This document shows, piece by piece, positions 39,967 to 50,300 of a stretch of 64,000 nt of DNA. Each line of letters opens with the position of its first letter. Positions within the stretch are counted from its first letter, which is position 1. Origin of the DNA: Pseudomonas fulva (GTDB taxonomy: Bacteria; Pseudomonadota; Gammaproteobacteria; Pseudomonadales; Pseudomonadaceae). The notes under the pieces were generated by a model. The model was not told the origin of the DNA and did no database searches. It saw nothing but the letters and a program-made list of their open reading frames with translations. The stretch is taken from assembly GCF_015680705.1 (NCBI RefSeq), contig NZ_JADNYP010000011.1, positions 62,001 through 126,000 of the forward strand. The letters are read 5' to 3'. Made by a program: the position numbers and the translations under genes.

Positions 39967-41400
39967 ATGCAGTATCCCAGTCTGTCCCATCACGGCGGTG
40001 CCGACACGGTCACCGGGTCCTGCCACCAGCTGCACCTCGACCATGCCAGCAGCCTGCTGATCGACTGCGGCCTGGAGCAGGAGGGGCAAGGCCAGCCAGG
40101 CGACACTGGCGTTCCCTTCGCCATCGATGGCATCGAGGCGCTGGTACTCACCCATGTCCACCTCGACCATGTCGGCCGTATTCCCGCGCTCTTCGCCGCC
40201 GGCTACCGTGGCCCGATCTTCTGCAGCGAACCGTCGGCCAAACTGCTGCCGCTGGTATTGGAGGACGCCTACCGGCTGACCATCAGCGACCAGCCGCGGC
40301 ATGTCGCGCGCTACCTGGCGTTTCTCGAAGAGCGCCTGGTGCCCCTGCCGTTCGACCACTGGCATGTGCTGGTCGACCGCCCCGGGCTGCACTGCCGCAT
40401 ACGCCTGCAACGGGCCGGCCACCTGCTCGGCTCAGCCTATGTCGAATGCGGCGTTCGCCACGCCGCCGATGCCGACGCCGTCCGGGTGGTGTTCTCCGGT
40501 GACCTCGGCGCCCCCGGCAATCCGCTGCTGCGCAGTGCCCAGCCACCCGAGCGAGCCGATATCCTGGTGCTCGAAAGCACTTACGGTGACCGCCTGCACG
40601 GCGACCGCGACAACCGCCAGCACGACCTCGAGGCCGCGATCGATCGCGCCCTGGCCGACCACGGCACCATCCTCATCCCGGCCTTCAGCCTGGGGCGCAC
40701 CCAGGAGCTGCTGTACGACCTGGAGGATATCCTGCATCGCAAGGCCCTGGCGCCGACAGGGCAGGGCGACCCCAGCGGCGACCCGCTGCAGGCCATCGAC
40801 TGGTCGCAACTGCCGGTGATCCTCGACTCGCCACTGGCCCAGCGCATCACCCAAGCCTACCGCCAGCTGCACGCCCACTGGAACGCCGAAGCCGCCCAGC
40901 GCCTGGAGGACGGCCGCCAGCCACTGGGCTTTCGCCAGCTGATCGCCATCGACAGCCACGCCCGCCACCAACAGGTGGTCAACCACCTCAAGAGCACTGG
41001 CAAGCCGGCCATCGTCATCGCCGGCAATGGCATGTGCTCGGGTGGACGCATCGTCAACTACCTCAAGGCCATGCTCGAAGATCCACGCCACGAGATCATC
41101 TTCATCGGCTACCAGGCCAGGGGCACGCCGGGCGCGGTGATCCAGGCCAGCGCCGGGGCGGAGGGCTTCGTCCAGATCGACCTGGACGGGCAGATGCACG
41201 ACATCCGTGCCAAGGTCATGACGGTGGGTGGCTACTCCGGGCATGCCGATCAGGATGGGTTGCTGGGCTTCGTCACCGGCATGCAGCGCTGGCCGTCGCG
41301 CATCAGGCTGGTTCACGGGGAGGCAAGGGCGCGGCAGGCGCTGGCGACAAGGCTGCGTCAGGCCTACGCGAAAAAAGCCTATGACCTGGAGATCGAATGA
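39967..41400 (+). CDS. Beta-CASP metallo-beta-lactamase-fold ribonuclease-like protein
   Basis: A 477-residue MBL-fold nuclease. The zinc motif HxHxDH is present as THVHLDHVG (His63, His65, Asp67, His68), with LRHAGHLLGS-like RAGHLLGSAYVE, VVFSGDLG and VLESTYGDR. The beta-CASP cap is followed by IVIAGNGMCSGGRIVNYL and the late histidine motif GGYSGHADQDGLL. This matches RNA-processing (CPSF73/YsiA-type) enzymes rather than lactamases. The start at 39967 is the usual one (MQYPSLSHHGGADTVTGS). Its RNA targets are unknown. It is the last gene before the polysaccharide locus. Confidence 0.87.
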   Translation: MQYPSLSHHGGADTVTGSCHQLHLDHASSLLIDCGLEQEGQGQPGDTGVPFAIDGIEALVLTHVHLDHVGRIPALFAAGYRGPIFCSEPSAKLLPLVLEDAYRLTISDQPRHVARYLAFLEERLVPLPFDHWHVLVDRPGLHCRIRLQRAGHLLGSAYVECGVRHAADADAVRVVFSGDLGAPGNPLLRSAQPPERADILVLESTYGDRLHGDRDNRQHDLEAAIDRALADHGTILIPAFSLGRTQELLYDLEDILHRKALAPTGQGDPSGDPLQAIDWSQLPVILDSPLAQRITQAYRQLHAHWNAEAAQRLEDGRQPLGFRQLIAIDSHARHQQVVNHLKSTGKPAIVIAGNGMCSGGRIVNYLKAMLEDPRHEIIFIGYQARGTPGAVIQASAGAEGFVQIDLDGQMHDIRAKVMTVGGYSGHADQDGLLGFVTGMQRWPSRIRLVHGEARARQALATRLRQAYAKKAYDLEIE

Positions 41401-41641
41401 GTCTCGTGGCGGTCGAAGCGGGCGGCAGCGCAGCTTGCACGAGCAAGCCTCCCGAAAGGTTCTCTGATATTCTTGGGCTTCGCGGATTCTGGGGTATGCC
41501 TGCCTGTACGCTTTTACCTGAGCCCAGCAGCTGAATGACCAGCAAGGAATTTGAACGTTCAAGGTGCGAAGTGGCCCGTCGTTGCCGAAGTACTTTGCGT
41601 TTCATGACGCGCCATGCAAATGGCCAGCAGGATCGAAAGAT

Positions 41642-43084
41642 ATGGACTTGATACCCGTAATTTTGTCAGGTGGCGTGGGTAGCCGCTTGTGGCCCGTTTC
41701 ACGAGAGACTCACCCGAAGCCTTTCATGACGTTGCCTGACGGCCAGAACCTGATTCAAAAGACATTTCTCCGGGCCTCGAACCTCGCAGGTGTCTCCAAA
41801 GTCCTTACCGTCACCAACCGCGAACTGCTGTTCAAGACCGAAGACGAATACCGGGGCGTGCGTGCCGCGGGTCATGCCCAGGCATTCATTCTCGAACCGT
41901 TTGGTCGCAACACCGCTGCCGCGGTCGCCATGGCAGCCTTGCAGCTTCAGGATAGCCATGGCCTCGACGCGCACATGCTCGTGCTGCCCGCGGACCATCT
42001 GATCCAGGACGAACCTGCCTTCGCCACTGCCGTGGCCAAGGCTCTCGAACTGTCGGTCCAAGGCTGGCTGGTGACCTTCGGCATCAAGCCGCTATATCCG
42101 GAAACAGGCTTCGGCTACATCGAAGCAGGCCGCGAGGGCGAGCTGCAACATGGTCTCAAGGTGGCCCGCTTCGTCGAGAAGCCCAACCTGGCAGCGGCTG
42201 AGTCCTATGTGGCGGCAGGCAACTACTTCTGGAACTCCGGCATGTTCTGCTTTCGGGTCGGTACCGTTCTCGAGGAGTTCGAGAAACACTCGCCGGATGT
42301 GCTGCAAGCGTGCATCGAAGCCAAGCGTCAATCACGCCTGGCCGAAGCCGAAGGGTACAGCTGCTTGGCAATCGATTCGGCAAGTTTCAGCCAGGTTCCG
42401 GATATTTCCATCGACTATGCGCTCATGGAGCGCTCCGACCGGGTCGCAACCGTGCCTTGCGACATGGGTTGGAGCGACATCGGTTCGTGGAATGCCGTCA
42501 GCGAGCTCACGCCGGCCGATAGCGATGGCAATCGCTTCGAGGGCGAGGTCCTGGCCCACGGCTCGCGCAACAACTACGTCAACAGCGAAGACCGCCTAAC
42601 CGCCCTGGTGGGCGTCGAGGACCTGCTGGTGATCGATACCGCCGACGCGGTGATGATCGCCCACAAGGACCACGCCCAGGACGTCAAGCACATCGTCGGC
42701 CAGCTCAAGCGCAAGGGCCACACCCTGCACCAGCTGCATCGCACGGTTCATCGTCCCTGGGGGACCTACACGATCCTGGAGAGTGGCGATCGCTTCAAGA
42801 TCAAGCGCATCGTGGTCAAGCCCAGAGCGTCACTGTCGCTGCAGATGCACCACCATCGTAGCGAACACTGGATCGTCGTCAGCGGCATGGCCGTCGTGGT
42901 CAACGATGGCCAGGAACTGATGCTCAATACCAACGAGTCCACTTTCATCCGTGCTGGCCACAAGCATCGCCTGAGAAATCCAGGTGTCATCGACCTGGTA
43001 CTGATCGAGGTACAGAGCGGCGAATACCTGGGTGAAGACGATATCGTCCGCTTCGAAGACAGCTATGGCCGCTGCGATGCATGA
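41642..43084 (+). CDS. manC: Mannose-1-phosphate guanylyltransferase / mannose-6-phosphate isomerase
   Basis: A 480-residue bifunctional enzyme of GDP-mannose synthesis. The N-terminal part has the pyrophosphorylase motif LSGGVGSRLWPVSRETHPKP, FILEPFGRNTAAAVAMAAL and GWSDIGSWNAV. The C-terminal cupin (about residues 350-480) is the isomerase, with RPWGTYTILESGDRFKIKRI and the metal site LQMHHHRSEHWIVVSG. The start is set at MDLIPVILSGG (41642). No phosphomannomutase, gmd or rmd gene is in the window. It opens the plus-strand arm of the polysaccharide locus. Confidence 0.94.
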   Translation: MDLIPVILSGGVGSRLWPVSRETHPKPFMTLPDGQNLIQKTFLRASNLAGVSKVLTVTNRELLFKTEDEYRGVRAAGHAQAFILEPFGRNTAAAVAMAALQLQDSHGLDAHMLVLPADHLIQDEPAFATAVAKALELSVQGWLVTFGIKPLYPETGFGYIEAGREGELQHGLKVARFVEKPNLAAAESYVAAGNYFWNSGMFCFRVGTVLEEFEKHSPDVLQACIEAKRQSRLAEAEGYSCLAIDSASFSQVPDISIDYALMERSDRVATVPCDMGWSDIGSWNAVSELTPADSDGNRFEGEVLAHGSRNNYVNSEDRLTALVGVEDLLVIDTADAVMIAHKDHAQDVKHIVGQLKRKGHTLHQLHRTVHRPWGTYTILESGDRFKIKRIVVKPRASLSLQMHHHRSEHWIVVSGMAVVVNDGQELMLNTNESTFIRAGHKHRLRNPGVIDLVLIEVQSGEYLGEDDIVRFEDSYGRCDA

Positions 43085-43236
43085 GCGCTGCTGCATTCGG
43101 CGCGCTCGCAGCGCAAGTTCAGGGCAGACGATGATAATCCCGACACGTAAATTATGGTCTTGGGCAAGCGAAGCAGTTCATGACATCCCGGCTGACTGAC
43201 ATGGATGCGAGGAGGGGCAACGGCGAGGACGTGAAA

Positions 43237-44196
43237 ATGGCTGAAGGCTACCAAAGCGCTGCGAGCCTGGTCGGGCAAGCCGATATCGCTATATTGATGT
43301 GCACCTACAACGGTGAAGCGTTTCTACGGGAGCAGCTCGAGTCGTTCGCCAGCCAGACATGCGGCAGTTGGAAGCTGTATGTGTCCGATGACGGATCCAC
43401 GGATGCCACGCGCCAGATACTGGCTCAATATCGGCAACGCTGGGGGGCGGAGCGCCTGCAGGTATTCGATGGTCCGGGCCAGGGCTTTGCGAAAAACTTC
43501 ATTTCATTGCTCAAGCGGCCAGCGGTGAAGGGACGTTTCTATGCTTTCAGCGATCAGGACGATGTCTGGTTCAGTGACAAGCTGGAACGAAGTCTTGCCT
43601 GCCTGGTCACAACCCCGGCTGAAAAACCGGCGCTTTATTGCTCCCGAACCCAGCTTGTCGATAGCGCACGCAACGCAGCTGGCTATTCGCCGTTGTTTTC
43701 GAGGCCGCCGTCGTTCCGGAACGCCTTGGTACAAAGCCTGGCAGGTGCCAATACCATGCTCATCAATCAGGCAGCACGCGACGTGTTGATACAGCTTCCG
43801 GAAGGCGCCAGCATCGTCGCCCACGATTGGCTTGCCTACATTTTGGTAACAGGGTGCGGTGGCACTGTCATCTATGATCCGCAGGCAAGCCTCGAGTATC
43901 GCCAGCATGGCGACAACCTCATCGGCGCCAACAACAGTTTGAAAGACCGGCTCAAGCGCCTGCGCAAAATGCTGTCAGGCCGCTTCGTGAAATGGAATGA
44001 CGCCAATGTGCAGATCCTGCGGGCCATGGCTCCGCTGCTGACCCAAGAGAACCGCGCCATTCTGGCGGACTTCGAGTCTGGTAGGCGCGCGGGCCTCTCG
44101 TCCCGTCTGTGCGCGCTGCGTCGGTCAGGTGTGTATCGCCAGACCCTGGTAGGGAACCTCACGCTCGTGATCGCTGCATTTCTGGCCAGAATTTGA
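43237..44196 (+). CDS. Family 2 glycosyltransferase (RfbF/rhamnosyltransferase-like)
   Basis: A GT2 of about 319 residues, cytoplasmic or membrane-associated. The GT-A core is clear: IAILMCTYNGEAFLREQLES, LYVSDDGSTDATRQIL (DxD region) and FYAFSDQDDVWFSDKL. LEYRQHGDNLIGANN near residue 240 is shared with the GT2 at 50678-51637, so the two are paralogues. The start at 43237 has GAGGA seven bases upstream; ATGs at 43180 and 43201 are possible alternatives without good ribosome sites. It probably adds a deoxyhexose to the O-antigen. The acceptor and linkage are unknown. Confidence 0.85.
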   Translation: MAEGYQSAASLVGQADIAILMCTYNGEAFLREQLESFASQTCGSWKLYVSDDGSTDATRQILAQYRQRWGAERLQVFDGPGQGFAKNFISLLKRPAVKGRFYAFSDQDDVWFSDKLERSLACLVTTPAEKPALYCSRTQLVDSARNAAGYSPLFSRPPSFRNALVQSLAGANTMLINQAARDVLIQLPEGASIVAHDWLAYILVTGCGGTVIYDPQASLEYRQHGDNLIGANNSLKDRLKRLRKMLSGRFVKWNDANVQILRAMAPLLTQENRAILADFESGRRAGLSSRLCALRRSGVYRQTLVGNLTLVIAAFLARI

Positions 44197-44302
44197 AACC
44201 AGGCATCGCCGGTTCAACGCGCCTGCCCCGCAGGCGCAGCATTTGTCGAGCTGTTCGCGGCGGCCTGCGCTGCCCGATCAGCATTTCGGAGATTGACATA
44301 AC

Positions 44303-44848
44303 ATGAAAGCAACAAAGCAAGACATTCCAGAAGTCATCCTCTTCGAGCCGCAGGTCTTCGGTGATGACCGTGGATTCTTCTTCGAAAGCTTCAACCAGAA
44401 AGTGTTCGAGGAAGCGGTCGGACGCCCTGTGACGTTCGTCCAGGACAACCATTCCCGCTCCGTCAAAGGCGTGCTTCGCGGCCTGCATTATCAGATCCAG
44501 CAGCCACAAGGGAAGCTGGTACGGGTGGTGCACGGCGAGGTGTTCGACGTGGCCGTCGACCTGCGCCGAAGCTCCAGCACTTTCGGCAAATGGGTAGGCG
44601 TGCACCTGAGTGCTGAAAACAAGCGCCAGCTGTGGGTGCCTGAAGGCTTCGCCCATGGCTTCGTGGTGCTCTCGGAAAGCGCCGAATTCCTCTACAAGAC
44701 CACCGATTACTACGCTCCCCAGTACGAGCGCAGCCTGGCGTGGAATGACCCGGCCATCGCCATCGAATGGCCATACCATGGTGAGCCCGCACTGTCGGCC
44801 AAAGACCAGAAGGCCAGCACCTTCCAGGATGCCGATACCTTCGCTTGA
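44303..44848 (+). CDS. rmlC: dTDP-4-dehydrorhamnose 3,5-epimerase
   Basis: A 181-residue cupin enzyme, third step of dTDP-L-rhamnose synthesis. The active His62 (VLRGLHYQIQQPQGK), DDRGFFFESFNQ and the product-binding tyrosine region FLYKTTDYYAPQYERS are all present. The other three rml genes lie 7 to 10 kb away on the opposite strand, so rmlC is split from its pathway partners. Confidence 0.95.
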   Translation: MKATKQDIPEVILFEPQVFGDDRGFFFESFNQKVFEEAVGRPVTFVQDNHSRSVKGVLRGLHYQIQQPQGKLVRVVHGEVFDVAVDLRRSSSTFGKWVGVHLSAENKRQLWVPEGFAHGFVVLSESAEFLYKTTDYYAPQYERSLAWNDPAIAIEWPYHGEPALSAKDQKASTFQDADTFA

Positions 44849-44948
44849 AACCAGTCTCGCGCAAGCCTAGCGCCGTCCCCCGACAGGACGGTCGCTTGCG
44901 TGGGCGTCCGCCATACGGACAGTTCGATTAACGCACCGAGGTAACTGG

Positions 44949-45779
44949 ATGAATCCGCATTCGCAAGCTGCCATATCGCCGTGGGCGCTGGTCAGCAATC
45001 TTTGGCAATATCGCCGGTTGATCCTGCAGATGGCACGGCGAGAAGTGGTCGGCCGCTACAAGGGCTCCGTGATGGGGCTGTTGTGGTCGTTCCTGACGCC
45101 ACTGTTCATGCTGGCGGTCTATACATTCGTTTTTTCCGTAGTGTTCAAGGCGCGCTGGACAACTTCTCCGGACGAAGGCAAAGGTGATTTCGCCATTCTG
45201 CTGTTCGCCGGCATGATCGTGCACGGCCTGTTCGCCGAAGTGTTGAACCGGGCGCCAAGCTTGATCCTGGCCAACGTCAACTACGTCAAGAAGGTCGTCT
45301 TCCCGCTGGAGATACTGCCCGTCATCTCCATGTGTACCGCGCTGTTCCATAGCGGCGTGAGTCTGTTGGTGCTGCTGTGTGCCATCATCATCGTCAATGG
45401 CGAATTCCACGCCACCATGCTGCTGGTGCCGCTGGTCGTGCTCCCCTACATCATTTTCGTGCAGGGGCTGGCCTGGATCCTGGCATCGCTGGGTGTCTAT
45501 CTGCGCGACGTCGGGCAGACCATCGGCATCATCACCATGGTGATGCTGTTCCTGTCCCCGGTGTTCTTCCCGGTCAGTTCCCTGCCGGTGGAGATGCGCC
45601 CCCTGATGGAAGCCAACCCGCTGACCTTCATCATCGAACAGGTCCGGGAGGTCCTGATCTGGGGGCATCTTCCAGACTGGATGGGGTTGGGCCGCTATTC
45701 GCTCATGGCCCTGGTCACCGCCTGGCTAGGCTACGCATGGTTCCAGAGAACAAGAAAGGGGTTCGCTGATGTCCTCTAA
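44949..45779 (+). CDS. wzm: O-antigen ABC transporter permease
   Basis: A 276-residue ABC-2 type permease with six membrane helices. It has the family opening (LWQYRRLILQMARREVVGRYKGSVMGLLWSFLTPL) and the C-terminal FPVSSLPVEMRPLMEANPLTFII. It exports lipid-linked O-polysaccharide across the inner membrane with the ATPase encoded next, whose start lies 11 bases inside this gene. Presence of Wzm/Wzt defines the locus as ABC-dependent. Confidence 0.92.
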   Translation: MNPHSQAAISPWALVSNLWQYRRLILQMARREVVGRYKGSVMGLLWSFLTPLFMLAVYTFVFSVVFKARWTTSPDEGKGDFAILLFAGMIVHGLFAEVLNRAPSLILANVNYVKKVVFPLEILPVISMCTALFHSGVSLLVLLCAIIIVNGEFHATMLLVPLVVLPYIIFVQGLAWILASLGVYLRDVGQTIGIITMVMLFLSPVFFPVSSLPVEMRPLMEANPLTFIIEQVREVLIWGHLPDWMGLGRYSLMALVTAWLGYAWFQRTRKGFADVL

Positions 45780-47145
45780 CGCCTCGCACGATGCAGACGC
45801 AGCGATCGTCGTCAACGCCGTATCGAAGTGCTATCACATCTACAACAAGCCCCAGGACCGACTCAAGCAGTCGATCATGCCTCGCCTGCAGCGGACGCTG
45901 GGCATGCAGCCGAAAGCCTACAGCCGCGAATTCTGGGCGTTGAAGGACGTGTCCTTTACCCTCAGGAAAGGTGAAACGCTCGGCATCATCGGTCGTAACG
46001 GCTCGGGCAAGTCGACCTTGCTGCAATTGATCTGCGGCACGCTGAGCCCCAGCCAAGGCCATATCCAGACCTTCGGCCGGGTCGCGGCACTGCTGGAGCT
46101 GGGCGCCGGCTTCAACCCAGAATTCACCGGCCGGGAAAACGTCTACCTCAGCGCGGCCTTCTATGGCCTGAGCAAAGAGCAGACCGACGCGCGATTCGAC
46201 GATATCGTGGATTTCTCCGAAATCAGGGATTTCATCGATCAGCCGGTCAAGACCTATTCCAGCGGCATGTTCGTGCGTCTGGCCTTCGCCACCATCGCGC
46301 ATGTCGATGCCGATATCCTGATCATCGACGAAGCATTGGCCGTTGGCGACGCGATCTTCACCCAAAAGTGCATGCGCTTCCTGCGCAAGTTCAAGGAAGA
46401 AAAGACCCTGCTGTTCGTCAGCCACGACAGCAAGTCCGTGATCGCCCTCTGCGACAAGGCGCTCTGGCTGTCCGACGGGCAGATGAAAGAGCTTGGCGAG
46501 GCCAAGCAGACCTGCGAGCACTACCTGAACTTCATTCTCGGGGCGACGCAGGACAAGCAACTTCAGGAACAGACCCAGGCGTCGTCCGCGGCCAAGAAGC
46601 TTCGTGAAATATGGGCCGGCGAGCATCGCTACGCCCCCGCCGGGCCTTCGAGCCTGTTCCAGCACAACCTCGAGGCGTCCGCGCAGACGGCCCCGCTCGG
46701 TGCCGAAATCAAGTACGTCAACGTCACCGCGGAAGACGGCAGCGATATCCGCGCGCTCAAGGGCGGCGAGGTGGTGACGCTGTCCATTCATGCGGTCGCC
46801 TACACCGTGCTCAAGCACCCGGTGCTGGGTTTCTACGTCAAGGACCGGCTCGGCCAGTTCCTGTTCGGCAGCAACACCCTGAGCATCGAGGATCGTGTGC
46901 CACCGATCGCGGAGCCTGGGCAGGAGATCAAGGCGCAGTTCACGTTCGCCATGCCGTGGCTGGCCAACGGCGACTATTCGATCCAGGCAGCCGTTGCCGA
47001 TGGCACCCAGCAAGACCATACCTCGCACCATTGGGTCCACGACGCCATCATCTTCCATTCGAGCCACGACCCTTCGGCGTCAGGGCTGATCGGCATCCCC
47101 ATGCTGGAAACGAAGCTCACTGTCGATAGCGAGACAGGTCTGTAG
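45769..47145 (+). CDS. wzt: O-antigen ABC transporter ATPase with C-terminal polysaccharide-binding domain
   Basis: A 458-residue Wzt. The ATPase (about residues 1-260) has Walker A IIGRNGSGKSTLLQL, the signature YSSGMFVRLAFA and Walker B ADILIIDEALAVGD. Residues about 290-458 form an extra beta-sandwich (VVTLSIHAVAYTVLKHPVLGFYVKDRLGQ) of the Wzt_C type, which in E. coli O8/O9a recognises the capped end of the finished chain. Such a domain suggests that export here also depends on a specific chain end. It overlaps wzm by 11 bases. Confidence 0.93.
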   Translation: MSSNASHDADAAIVVNAVSKCYHIYNKPQDRLKQSIMPRLQRTLGMQPKAYSREFWALKDVSFTLRKGETLGIIGRNGSGKSTLLQLICGTLSPSQGHIQTFGRVAALLELGAGFNPEFTGRENVYLSAAFYGLSKEQTDARFDDIVDFSEIRDFIDQPVKTYSSGMFVRLAFATIAHVDADILIIDEALAVGDAIFTQKCMRFLRKFKEEKTLLFVSHDSKSVIALCDKALWLSDGQMKELGEAKQTCEHYLNFILGATQDKQLQEQTQASSAAKKLREIWAGEHRYAPAGPSSLFQHNLEASAQTAPLGAEIKYVNVTAEDGSDIRALKGGEVVTLSIHAVAYTVLKHPVLGFYVKDRLGQFLFGSNTLSIEDRVPPIAEPGQEIKAQFTFAMPWLANGDYSIQAAVADGTQQDHTSHHWVHDAIIFHSSHDPSASGLIGIPMLETKLTVDSETGL

Positions 47146-47315
47146 ATGCACGCGTTCGTATACCCGCATGCCTGGTTCGTCTTGAAAGCCGCGGCAACGG
47201 ACTCTTCGTTGTCGAGGCTTTCACCAGGAGGCATGATTCGCTCCCGACATTTCATGATGAAACATCCAATGCGCAGTCTGATTTCACCAACATTCGGCCG
47301 CCGGAGTCCAGAAAA

Positions 47316-50300
47316 TTGACCAATTCACAAGAACGCCCACTGGAGGCCAGTGTGCTCGACACGTTGCGTGAAGAAAACGCCGCATTGCAGGGGAGCCGGA
47401 GCCACTTGCAAGCTCGGCTGATCGAGGCCGACAAGACGCGATATCGGCTCGAAGGCCAACTGGCGGATGCCGAGAACGTTCGGTACCAGTTGCAGGACCA
47501 GATGACGAGGGCGCTGGCCGACGCCGAAGCGGTCCGGCAACAGATCGAGCACCAGGCAGCCGACACCCAGAGGGCGCTGGACAGCGCCTTGCAACAGCTG
47601 GAAGTGATCGACGCCCTGCGTGCCGAAGCGCTCGATGCGCGCGATCGGCTCGCCAAGGCTCAGGCCGAAATCGACAGCCTGCGGGCGGAGCTGGCGCAGA
47701 GCAACGAGCGGGCCAAGCGCGCCTCCGATGAGTTCGCAGGCATCATCCAGGCGATTCACCGGTCCACCAGCTGGAAAACCACCGCGCCCCTGCGTCTGCT
47801 TTCGCGGGCGGTTCGCGGGCAGCGTCCGCTGGTCGCTGGCGGCCTGCGCGCTCGCGTGCTCGAGCAGCTCAAGCCGTTGTATTGGGCGCTGCCGCCCAAG
47901 TACCGTACCTCGGTGCTGGACTGGGGGTATCGCAACCTGGAGTTCGTGTTCCGTGGCAGCCCGCATTACGAAATGTGGAAGAACGGCACTCAGACACCCA
48001 TCGAGGTCACCGACAGCACGCTGATCACGCTGGAGGGCGTCCTGCCGGCCGAGCAGGTAGAGGGCACCATCGCCATCCACCTGCACATGTATTACGACGA
48101 CCTGGCTCCGGAGTTCGCCGGTTACCTGAGCAACATGCCCTTCGCCTACGACCTGTATGTGTCGGTGAAGGATGCCTCGGGTGAAGCGGCCTGCCGCGCC
48201 GCGTTCGACAAGCTGGAAAACTGCAAGGCGCAGACCTTCCAGGTCGTCAACAACCGGGGCCGGGACATCGCGCCGATGTTCTGCACCTTCGGTGAAGCGC
48301 TGCGTCGCTACGATTACCTGGCCCACCTGCACAGCAAGAAGTCGCTGTACAACGCAGGCGCCACCGAAGGCTGGCGTCAGTACCTGGCGGGCAACCTGCT
48401 CGGTAGCACGACCACCATCCGCCGGATCTTCACCCTGCTGGCAGGCGACAAGGGCATCGTCTATCCACAGAACTTCAAATCGGTGCCCTGCCAGGCCAAC
48501 ACCTGGCTGGCCAACAAGGGCATGGGCACCGCCTGGTGCGCACGCCTGGGTATCTCGCCGGTACCCCAGGGCTACTTCGATTTCCCGGCGGGCTCCATGT
48601 TCTGGGCCAGAGGCGACGCGCTGCGGCCGTTGTTCAACGCCAACATCACCATCGAGGATTTCATCGAGGAAGCGGGCCAGACCGACGGTACCTTCGCGCA
48701 CTGCCTGGAGCGGCTGCTCGTGCTCAGCGCGCGCAAGCAGGGGCTGCAGGCCGGCATCATCAAGGACATGCAGAACCCGACCTGGTCTTCGTGGCGGCTC
48801 GATCAGCTGCTGGCGCGTCCTTTCGACTGGATGGTGGGGAATTTCGCCAATCCGGTGATCAAGTGCATCGGTTTCGATATCTTCGACACGCTCCTGGTAC
48901 GTCCGCTCATCGATGCCGAGACCACCAAGCGCATCGTGGCCGCCAACTTGCCAGAACCCCTGGCGAAGCTGTTCGGCGAGTGCCGTGTCGCCGCGGAAGC
49001 CGAAGCGCGCAAGCACAAGGGCAAGGATGTCGACCTGCACGACATCTACCAGACCTTCCAGCAGCTCACCAAGCTGCCCGACGCCGACGTACAGACCATT
49101 CGCGAGCTCGAAGAGCAGATCGAATACCGCTCGCTGACCGCCCGCAGCGGTGGTGTCGAGCTGTTCGAGCAGGCCAGGGCGACCGGTAAGCCGGTGCTGT
49201 TGATGTCCGACATGTTCCTGCCCAAGTCGCTGATCGTCCAGGCGTTGAACGCCAACGGCATCCACGGCTGGACCGAGTTCTACCTGTCGAACGAAGTGGG
49301 CCTGCGCAAGGATACCGGGGCGCTCTATGACCATGTGCTGCAGGTCTACGGGCTGCAACCCAACGAGTTCATCATGGTTGGCGACAACGAGCGCTCCGAC
49401 CTGCAGATCCCGTGCGACAAAGGCTGTGTCGGGTTGCACATCCTGCGTCCGACAGAGATGGCCAGGGGCATGCCGCGCTTGCGCCGCATCGTCGAGAAGT
49501 ACGAGTTCGCCCATGACCTGAATGCCGAACTGACCCTGGGCCTGCTGTTCAGGCACAACTTCGCGGCGGTGTCCTACCCCGAGCTGAACGCCGGGTCGCT
49601 GTTCCATGCCACGCCCTACAACATCGGCTACAGCCTCGTGGGCCCCATGCTGACCGGCATGGCGCAATGGCTGATCGACAACGCCAAGCGCGACGAAGTG
49701 GGTGAGTTGCACTTCCTGGCGCGTGAAGGCCAACTGATGAAGGCCGTCTACGATGTCTGGGCCGAAGGCCTCGACAAGGCGCCCCCTTCCAGGTACCTGG
49801 TGGTTTCGCGCCGCACGTGCAGCGTGCCATTGCTCGAGACGCTGGACGACGTATTCGCCATCGCCAAGGGCGACTACTACGCCAACACGGCCTCCAGCTA
49901 CCTGCTGGAGCGCTTCGGGCTGGAGCTGGACGACGCGACATGGCGCGAGCTGCAGGCGAGTACCGGCATCGGCAGGGAAACGACCGTGGAAGTGCGCAAC
50001 GGCAACCTGGACGTCCTGAAGCCGCTGCTCGAGAAGCTGGCCGGCACCATCTTCAAGCAGGCGCAAGTGGAGCGCGCCGGCTTGACGCGGTACCTGGACT
50101 CCATGGGGTTGATGGGAAGCCGGAAGCAGGCGGTCGTGGACGTTGGCTATGGGGCTACCATCCAGAACTACCTCTGCAAGCTGACTGGCCAGAACATCCA
50201 TGGCTACTACCTGGCCACCGATGAGCGCTCGCTCAAGGTCTCCGAGCAACATGACGTCATCATTCGTGGCTGCATGATGCACAACGTCGAGCACAGCCTG

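Noticed and set aside
41401-41641. Possible JUMPstart/ops element (GGCGGCAG) before manC
   Set aside because: It differs from the ops core GGCGGTAG and lacks the surrounding JUMPstart context; one near-match in GC-rich DNA is expected by chance.
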